Shown here: positions 58,737 through 64,000 of the stretch, piece after piece
Numbering within the stretch: the stretch's first letter is position 1
Layout: the number at the start of each line of letters is the position of its first letter
From: Actinomycetota bacterium
GTDB lineage: Bacteria > Actinomycetota > Actinomycetes > Streptosporangiales > Streptosporangiaceae
Assembly: GCA_003168255.1 (NCBI GenBank)
Contig: PMSU01000084.1
Span: forward strand, 62,001 to 126,000
Reading direction: 5' to 3'
Length of the DNA stretch: 64,000 bases
Made by a program: the position numbers and the translations under genes
The notes under the pieces: model-generated
What the model was told of the DNA's origin: nothing
The model's database searches: none
The model's input: the letters and a program-made list of their open reading frames with translations, nothing else

Positions 58737-58756
58737 TTGACTGAATGTTCAGTTCA
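58737..58756. promoter_or_regulatory. TetR-type operator B upstream of the flavoenzyme/cupin operon
   Basis: TTGACTGAATGTTCAGTTCA includes a TTGACT that could serve as -35 box and the palindrome ACTGAA-TG-TTCAGT. It ends 16 bases before the GTG start at 58773. Confidence 0.7.
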
Positions 58757-58772
58757 TGGCAGCATCGGCCAC

Positions 58773-60044
58773 GTGCCAGTGTCGTCGGATGGTCCTCCGG
58801 ATGTGGCCGACGCTGTCGTCGTCGGGGGCGGGACGGTGGGCGCGTGGTGTGCGTACTTCCTGCGGCAGGCCGGGCTGCGGCGGGTCGTCCTGCTGGAGAA
58901 GGGCGTGCTCGGCGGGGGCGCGAGCAGCCGGGCGGCCGGCGTAGTGCGGCTACAGGGCGGTACGCCGGAGGCTGTGCTGCTCGGACGCTGGTCCCGCCAG
59001 TTCTATCTGCGGCAGCGTTCGGAAATGGATATTGACTCTGGATTCGTCACCCAGGGATACCTGCTGCCCTGTTTTACCGAAGCCGCGGTGGCAGCCGCCC
59101 GGGAGCGGATGGCCATGCAAGCATCGCTCGGGGTCGCGGTGCGCTGGCTGGACAGTGCCGAGGTAGACGCGGTCAATCCGACGCTGGCGCCGGACCAGAC
59201 TCTCGGCGGTACGTTCTGCGACGACGACGGGTACATCAGCCCGGCCCGGAACGTGACCGCTTACACGGCGGCGCTGGCCCGCAGCGGCGTCGAGGTGGCC
59301 GAGCGCGTTGCCTTTCAGGGGCTGGACCTGGCTGGTGACCGGGTCCGCGGGGTGACGACGAGCAACGGCCGGATCGCCGCCGGCCTGGTCGTGCTCACCG
59401 GCGGGCCTAAGCTCGCCGAGGTCGGGCGGCTGGCCGGCATCCGCATCCCGGCCGGCGGCGCCAGGCACCAGGTCGCGGTGACCGAGCAGCACCCGGACCT
59501 GCATCCGTCCCGGGTGCCGATGGTCTTCGACGTGTCCGCCGGGCTGTACTGGCGGCCCGAAGAGGGCGGCTTGCTGTTCGGGATGAGCAACCCGGACGAG
59601 CCGCCGGGCGAGAACCGCAGCGTGGATATGGATTACCTCGCCCTGATGCGGGACCGGCTGGCCCGGCTGGTGCCGGTCACCGGCGGGCTCGGGCTGCGCC
59701 GGATCTGGGCAGCCACGATCGACTTCACCCCGGACCACCTGCCGATCATCGGCCCCGCGTTCGGGCCGGCCGGGCTGCTGCACGGCGTGACGGTCGCCTG
59801 CGCCGGCGGAGCGGGCATGATGTGGGGCCCGGCAGTATCGCGGGCAGCGGCTGATGTCGCGCTCACCGGGTCCACCAGCGTTGTCGATGTGTCGCCGCTT
59901 GGCCTTGACCGCTTCGATGAGGCCGGCCGCAGCAGGCTGGCGGCTGATCCCATTGCGCTGCCCTTCCCGGAAACACTGCCATTCCCGGAAACACTGCCCT
60001 TCCCGGAAACACTGGCCATCCAGGAGAGGACTCAGTCGCCATGA
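58773..60044 (+). CDS. FAD-dependent oxidoreductase, DAO (sarcosine/glycine oxidase-like) family
   Basis: A 423-residue flavoprotein. The FAD loop is AVVVGGGTVGAWCAYFLRQAGL, followed by VVLLEKGVLGGGASSRAAGVVR and the C-terminal FTPDHLPIIGPAFGPAGLLHGV..GGAGMMWGPAVSRAAADV. Members oxidise secondary amines such as sarcosine or dimethylglycine. The start GTG 58773 follows the operator; GTG 58779 is possible. The C-terminus carries three tandem copies of LPFPET from an 18-bp repeat (59959-60012). The next gene (cupin) overlaps by four bases. Confidence 0.9.
   Translation: MPVSSDGPPDVADAVVVGGGTVGAWCAYFLRQAGLRRVVLLEKGVLGGGASSRAAGVVRLQGGTPEAVLLGRWSRQFYLRQRSEMDIDSGFVTQGYLLPCFTEAAVAAARERMAMQASLGVAVRWLDSAEVDAVNPTLAPDQTLGGTFCDDDGYISPARNVTAYTAALARSGVEVAERVAFQGLDLAGDRVRGVTTSNGRIAAGLVVLTGGPKLAEVGRLAGIRIPAGGARHQVAVTEQHPDLHPSRVPMVFDVSAGLYWRPEEGGLLFGMSNPDEPPGENRSVDMDYLALMRDRLARLVPVTGGLGLRRIWAATIDFTPDHLPIIGPAFGPAGLLHGVTVACAGGAGMMWGPAVSRAAADVALTGSTSVVDVSPLGLDRFDEAGRSRLAADPIALPFPETLPFPETLPFPETLAIQERTQSP
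59959..60012. repeat. Three tandem 18-bp repeats in the flavoenzyme tail
   Basis: CTGCCCTTCCCGGAAACA occurs three times in a row with one base change in the middle copy, encoding LPFPET three times just before the stop codon. Recent slippage is likely. Confidence 0.9.
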
Positions 60045-60391
60045 CTACTGCCACCCCCGCCACGCCCTTCCTGGCTGCCGCGAGCGACGCGACCCTGGAG
60101 GACTGGGGCGCGCTGGCCGAGGCCACCGGGGAACCGATGCAGACCTTCGGATCCACCATCTGGACCGGCGGAGACCAGGAGGCAGGCGTCTGGGAGTGCA
60201 CGCCCGGCCCGTCGCGCTGGACGCTGGAGAGCAACGAATTCGTGCATATCCTGTCCGGCCGGATGACCGTTACCCCGGACGGCGGCGAGCCCAGGGAGCT
60301 AGGACCTGGAGACACCGCGATCTTCCCCACGGGGTGGACCGGCAGCTGGCAGATTCACGAGATCATCCGCAAGCTCTACGTGCTGTTCTGA
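60041..60391 (+). CDS. Cupin-domain protein (EutQ/DUF861-like)
   Basis: A 116-residue single-domain cupin. The barrel motifs are WTGGDQEAGVWECTPGPSRWTLESNEFVHILSGRMTVTPDGGEPRELGPGDTAIFPTGWTGSWQIHE. The usual metal-binding His residues are only partly present, so it may not be metal-dependent. It overlaps the flavoenzyme gene by four bases and probably works on the same substrate or product. Such small cupins often follow amine-oxidising enzymes. Confidence 0.88.
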   Translation: MTTATPATPFLAAASDATLEDWGALAEATGEPMQTFGSTIWTGGDQEAGVWECTPGPSRWTLESNEFVHILSGRMTVTPDGGEPRELGPGDTAIFPTGWTGSWQIHEIIRKLYVLF

Positions 60392-60568
60392 GCTGACCGG
60401 ACACCGGTAGTTCCGGCGTCACCCGGTCCGGACACCCAGATCTTCGGCCGGAGTGCTAGTAATTTGACCGAAGTCGACTGCCGACCGCGTCCCAGAATCA
60501 GTCTCGGTTCCGCATCCGTCGCGGGCGGCACCATCCGGCGCACGCTGGCAGGAACCTGGAGGGACTTC

Positions 60569-61642
60569 ATGGTCGCTGAGCGCACGGCCTCGGCCAAGGC
60601 GCGAATGCCGGTCGCGATTCCCGCGAACCTGTTCGCCATCGGCTTTGGCCTGGCCGGGCTGGCCGGATGCTGGCGGGTCGCCAGCGCGACTATCGGCGCG
60701 CCTATCTGGGTCGCGAACCTCATCGCAGTGCTCGCAGCCGTTGCCTGGCTGCTGGTTGGTGCGGCTTGGACGGCGCAGTTGCTCCGCCGCACCACCACCA
60801 TCGACGGTGAGCTGCACGATCCCCGGCTGGGACCGTTCGTGTCGCTGCTGCCCATCGTCGGGATGCTGCTGTCTGTCCAGCTCTATCCGTATGCCCATGG
60901 AGCCGGGCGGGTGGCGTTCGGGTTGTTCGCGGCGGCAGCGCTGCTGCTGGGCGGCTGGCTGACCGGGCAGTGGATCAGCGACCGGCTCGACATCGACGTG
61001 CTGCACCCTGGTTACTTCCTGCCCACGGTGGCCAGCGGCCTGCTCGGCGCCGGGGGCGCCGCGGCAGTGGGCTGGCACGGGCTGGCCGACGGGCTGTTCG
61101 GCATCGGCGTGATCTGCTGGATGTTGCTGGGCTCGGTAATGATCGTACGGCTGTTCTCCCGGCCGCCGGTGCCGGCGCCGCTGTCACCGACGCTGGCTAT
61201 CGAGCTCGCTCCGCCGGCGGTGGCCGGCAGTACCTACCTTGCCTTGACCGGCGGGAGGTACGGCACTGTCGCCTGGGCACTGGCCGGCTACGCGGTCCTG
61301 ATGGTCCTGGTCCAGCTGCGCCTCATCCCGCTGTACCGGCGCACGCCGTTCGGACCTGGCTACTGGTCATTCACCTTTTCCTACGCGGCCGCTGCGACGC
61401 TAGCGGTGCACTGGATCAGCCACGAGCATCCGGCCGGCACCACGGCGTGGACCTGGGCAGTACTGGCGCTTATCACCTGCTTCATCGGCGCGATCGCCGC
61501 GCGAACCTTGCTGGCCCTGGCCCGGCGGCAGTTCCTGCCGACCAGCGGCCCGGCGCCGGCCGGACCGGCAGCCACGGCCGGCGGCGGCGCGGGCCTCAGT
61601 CAGGACCCTCTTCAAGCGCCTGCTCCGGAGGCAGCGAGCTGA
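60569..61642 (+). CDS. TehA/SLAC1-like TDT-family transporter
   Basis: A 357-residue membrane protein with about ten helices. The start region (VAIPANLFAIGFGLAGLAGCWRVAS) and helix order, with conserved-type HPGYFLPTVASGLLGAG and GYWSFTFSYAAAA, fit the tellurite-resistance/dicarboxylate transporter group related to plant SLAC1 anion channels. ATG 60569 has GGAGGG upstream; longer frames start before the ribosome site. The transported anion is unknown. Confidence 0.88.
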   Translation: MVAERTASAKARMPVAIPANLFAIGFGLAGLAGCWRVASATIGAPIWVANLIAVLAAVAWLLVGAAWTAQLLRRTTTIDGELHDPRLGPFVSLLPIVGMLLSVQLYPYAHGAGRVAFGLFAAAALLLGGWLTGQWISDRLDIDVLHPGYFLPTVASGLLGAGGAAAVGWHGLADGLFGIGVICWMLLGSVMIVRLFSRPPVPAPLSPTLAIELAPPAVAGSTYLALTGGRYGTVAWALAGYAVLMVLVQLRLIPLYRRTPFGPGYWSFTFSYAAAATLAVHWISHEHPAGTTAWTWAVLALITCFIGAIAARTLLALARRQFLPTSGPAPAGPAATAGGGAGLSQDPLQAPAPEAAS

Positions 61643-61703
61643 GGGCATCGCGTTCCGCGAATCTACGTCCAGCCTGACCGGACCGATATGGCAGTTTCAC
61701 CGG

Positions 61704-61723
61704 GCCAAGGACCAAAGTCCCGC
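61704..61723. promoter_or_regulatory. DosR/DevR-box-like motif
   Basis: AAGGACCAAAGTCCCG resembles the hypoxia/NO response box TTSGGGACTWWAGTCCCSAA, with the symmetric GGAC and GTCC arms at the right four-base spacing. It lies about 125 bases before the membrane-protein start at 61846. A single imperfect match, so only suggestive. Confidence 0.35.
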
Positions 61724-61845
61724 AGGGTCGAGTCATCTGACAGGTGCTCTGGTCAGCTGGTGCTGTCAGGATTCAATCACGGGACTCGGCCCAAAACCCG
61801 AGGTGCACACATGGACGCACACGCCGCACTGACGAGGAGGACGCG

Positions 61846-62406
61846 ATGAGCGTCACCGACTACGTGATCGACATCCTGCTGATCGCCGTGATCTTCCGGC
61901 AGGTACGCCGGCATGAGCTCACGCCGCGCACGGCGCTGCTTCCGGTGGTGCTGCTGGTGGTGGCCGGAGCCATCTACCTGCGGCCGCCGTTCACACTGGG
62001 CGGGAACGACCTGGCACTGATCGTCATACTGCTTGGCGTCGGCATCGTGCTGGGCGCGGCGAGCGGCCTCGCCGACTCGGTGTCGCTTGATCAGCAGGGG
62101 CGCGTGCTGGACCGGGCTGGCGTGATTTCCGTGATCGCGTGGGTACTGGGAATGGGCTTCCGGTTCGGCTTTGCCTACTACGCCTACCACTCCGGCGGCC
62201 CCGCGATCGCCCGCTTCTCAGTCCGCCATGACATCACCGGCGCCCACATCTGGACCATCGCGCTCTTTCTGATGGCAGTCGGGCAAGTGCTCACCCGGGT
62301 CGGCCTCTTGCAAGTCCGCCGTGCTCGCGCGGTCAGCGGTCCGACAGCGCGCAATCAGGTCCCGTCCGGCCCCGCCGGGGGCTATGCGGACGGGCCCGTC
62401 CAGTGA
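61846..62406 (+). CDS. Integral membrane protein of unknown function (186 aa)
   Basis: A 186-residue protein with four or five helices (SVTDYVIDILLIAVIFRQV, ALLPVVLLVVAGAIYL, LIVILLGVGIVLGAASGL, VISVIAWVLGMGFRFGFAYYAYH, IWTIALFLMAVGQVLTRV). It has a cytosolic Arg/Pro tail. The pattern resembles uncharacterised actinobacterial membrane proteins; no transport or enzymatic motif is seen. ATG 61846 has GAGGAGG upstream, and a possible DosR-like box lies upstream. Confidence 0.8.
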   Translation: MSVTDYVIDILLIAVIFRQVRRHELTPRTALLPVVLLVVAGAIYLRPPFTLGGNDLALIVILLGVGIVLGAASGLADSVSLDQQGRVLDRAGVISVIAWVLGMGFRFGFAYYAYHSGGPAIARFSVRHDITGAHIWTIALFLMAVGQVLTRVGLLQVRRARAVSGPTARNQVPSGPAGGYADGPVQ

Positions 62407-62654
62407 CCCGCCCCTTCGCACCATGCGGCCTAGAGAAGACTTCCGCCACGCCGGTACGTAATCGCTTCCTCGACGGCTCGTTCGCTCTGGTGACGCAGGA
62501 GGCAACGCCTTCGACCTGCCGGTCAGCGGCCCGCGACGTGGCCATCTGCGGCGCTGCCAGGTACGGCCATGTGATCGGCAGCCGGGGCGTCCGCATGTCC
62601 GCTGGCGCGCACATGTCACCGCAGGCATGATGATCCTGTGCTGTCGGTGCGGGG
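62407..62654. other. Intergenic, nothing recognised
   Basis: About 250 bases with only a short chance frame; no hairpin, repeat or promoter stands out. Confidence 0.5.
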
Positions 62655-63434
62655 GTGTTGCTGGTGGCCGCTAATCGGGACGCGCTGTCGCCGGAGCGGC
62701 GGCTGAGCCGCGGGCCGCTGGCCCTGGTGGGCAGCGGTGAGTACCTGCCCGTTATGGCGGGGGTGGAGGGCCTGCTGCTTGCGGGGCGCGCAGCTCGTTA
62801 TGTGCAGATCCCGACGGCAGCGGCGCCGGAAGGGGAGCAGAGCCTGCGGCACTGGCTCGACCTGGGTGCCGCGCAGGCCGAACGCCTGGGCGTGGAGCAG
62901 ATCCCCGTGGTCGTCCGGGACCGCGACGAAGCGGACGCGCCGGAACTCGCCGCCCTGGTCGAGGGTGCCGGGCTGGTCTACCTTTCGGGCGGCAACCCGG
63001 TGTACCTGGCGCAGACCCTGCGCGGTACCCGGGTGTGGGCGGCCATTGTTGCCGCCTGGGAGTCGGGATCGGCGCTGGCCGGCTGCTCAGCGGGTGCGAT
63101 AGCGCTGACCGGCTGGGTCCCCTCGATGCGCGCGCTGCACCGCGAACCTGACCCGGGGCTGGGGGTGCTGCCGCAGCTGCGGGTGCTTCCGCATTTCGAC
63201 AAGATGCTGGGGTGGGTGCCTGACCTACTGACTCGTGCGATGCTGCACCCGCCCGCGGGCACCACGGTGATCGGGATCGACGAAGACACCGCGGTGGTGG
63301 ATCTGACCGGTGCCGGGCACGCCTGGCAGGTGCACGGCCGGCAGCAGGCCTGGACGCTGGCCGACGGACCGCGCCGCGCTCACCGCGCCGGGACGACGCT
63401 GACGACGCCGCAGTGTGCCGGCGAGCCTGCGTAG
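62655..63434 (+). CDS. Peptidase S51 (dipeptidase E/cyanophycinase-like) family protein
   Basis: A 259-residue protein. The nucleophile elbow GCSAGAIAL with Ser and the preceding LVYLSGGNPVYLAQTL and GPLALVGSGEYLP strands match the S51 class I glutamine-amidotransferase-like fold. His in VLPHFDKM fits the catalytic His. The family cleaves Asp- or Asp-Arg-type peptides, though cyanophycin-specific residues cannot be judged. The assumed start is GTG 62655; a later GTG at 62664 is possible. Confidence 0.85.
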   Translation: MLLVAANRDALSPERRLSRGPLALVGSGEYLPVMAGVEGLLLAGRAARYVQIPTAAAPEGEQSLRHWLDLGAAQAERLGVEQIPVVVRDRDEADAPELAALVEGAGLVYLSGGNPVYLAQTLRGTRVWAAIVAAWESGSALAGCSAGAIALTGWVPSMRALHREPDPGLGVLPQLRVLPHFDKMLGWVPDLLTRAMLHPPAGTTVIGIDEDTAVVDLTGAGHAWQVHGRQQAWTLADGPRRAHRAGTTLTTPQCAGEPA

Positions 63435-63476
63435 GCGACCTCGGCTAACGGGTAGCGCCGTTGCGGTTCGCAGGGC

Positions 63477-63659
63477 CGTCCCGGCTGCCACCCCGTAGCT
63501 GATCCAGAGCAGGAACCCGATAAGCAGGATCATGAAGTAGCCGAGGGACACGTCGCGTGAGGACCGCTCGCGCAGCATCCGCCGAATCTGCAGAATCGGT
63601 GCGACGCCCATCAAAACACCCCACGAGGCGGCGGCTGCTGCGAGTACGGCTTGTGCCAT
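63477..63659 (-). pseudogene. Truncated SemiSWEET (PQ-loop) sugar transporter
   Basis: The first 61 residues are a clear SemiSWEET start: helix 1 (VLAAAAASWGVLMGVAPILQI), RRMLRERSSRDVSLGYF, and helix 2 (MILLIGFLLWISYGVAAG). The family needs three helices per protomer. After the second helix the frame turns into Arg/Pro-rich sequence and runs into the antisense of the convergent peptidase gene. Neither shifted frame restores helix 3. ATG 63659 is intact. Probably a broken gene; a functional two-helix protein is unlikely. Confidence 0.65.
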
Positions 63660-64000
63660 GGCGTTCCTGCGATGAGGCGCCTTGGCTGTCCGGATCGTGC
63701 TCGCCAGCTATCTGGTGAGGGGCGCAAGCACGACTACCGCCATGCTACTGCCCGCGATCGCCGCCGCACAGGCCTCGGAACGATGCCAGGTACCGTACGG
63801 CAACATGACCTTCATGCTCGCTGTTGCCAGGGAATCCGGGATGACCCGGCCCGGGCTGCCCGGCGGCAGCGGACCGGCGGACCGGGCAGGATGACACAGC
63901 AGCGGCGGGCCGGCCCGCCGCTCCCGGGACCGGCCGGGGTCCCGGATCCGGCGGACGGTCATGCGGTCAGGAAGCAAGCCCGCGGCCTCGCCTCGCTGCA
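63660..64000. other. Right end of window, nothing supported
   Basis: Open reading frames on both strands here lack ribosome sites and family features. A short hydrophobic antisense frame (SSMAVVVLAPLTR) is not convincing. Nothing can be called. Confidence 0.5.

Noticed and set aside
61782-61800. Second DosR-like box (GGGACTCGGCCC)
   Set aside because: The spacing between the arms is two bases too short and the symmetry is lost.
63682-63894. Small plus-strand gene at the right edge
   Set aside because: No ribosome site, no family resemblance, and the antisense frame is equally open.

Overview
The window is chromosomal DNA of very high G+C content from an actinomycete. The evidence is a lysX-type fused lysyl-tRNA synthetase, a SARP/BTAD regulator, PucR and IclR regulators, a mycothiol-type DinB-fold protein, an ECF sigma operon, frequent GTG/TTG starts, GTGA/ATGA gene overlaps and one probable leaderless promoter. 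The genus cannot be fixed from the sequence. No rRNA, tRNA, CRISPR array, intact insertion sequence or phage gene was seen.

Left edge (1-3.5 kb, minus strand): a four-gene operon hcmB - acyl-CoA ligase - MeaB chaperone - hcmA. The large subunit carries the Ile/Asp pair that distinguishes 2-hydroxyisobutyryl-CoA mutase from methylmalonyl-CoA mutase, so the operon probably activates and isomerises 2-hydroxyisobutyrate or a related branched hydroxy acid.

Central locus (3.5-22.8 kb): a bacterial microcompartment (BMC) locus bracketed by two paralogous GAF-PucR regulators. It holds pentamer, hexamer and tandem-domain shell genes, a CoA-acylating aldehyde dehydrogenase, a zinc alcohol dehydrogenase, an EutJ-like ATPase, a malate-dehydrogenase-like enzyme fused to a short BMC-associated N-terminal segment, and a HAD phosphatase with a cargo-like tail. 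A co-located operon encodes a free phosphohistidine swivel protein, two proteins of unknown family and a pyruvate-phosphate-dikinase-like enzyme whose C-terminal domain has lost its catalytic Cys motif. No known BMC signature enzyme is present. Three intergenic regions share one operator geometry, GGAYAA-N15-TTRTCC, which ties these units together. This is the best candidate for an undescribed system.

Middle (22.9-45 kb): an SDR-P450-aldehyde dehydrogenase operon faces a SARP-like regulator, with an 11-bp-periodic triple repeat between them. Then come a DinB-fold gene, an ECF sigma/membrane protein/secreted protein operon, and an IclR cluster with a MetE-like enzyme, a Rieske oxygenase and a second, split, phenylphosphate-synthase-like dikinase pair. 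The stretch ends with a nucleotide-sugar-epimerase-like gene, an HtrA protease and pgi.

Right part (45-64 kb): a 5.8-kb segment between two inverted copies of a ~194-bp hairpin repeat holds a helicase, NUDIX, LURP-one, small hypothetical and Rieske oxygenase genes. After it come glutathione peroxidase, an ABC-F ATPase, an acyl-CoA dehydrogenase, lysX, a DAO-type flavoenzyme with a cupin, a TehA-like channel, membrane proteins, an S51-type peptidase and a truncated SemiSWEET gene. Three near-identical 20-bp palindromes mark the Rieske, acyl-CoA dehydrogenase and flavoenzyme genes as a probable TetR-family regulon whose regulator lies outside the window.
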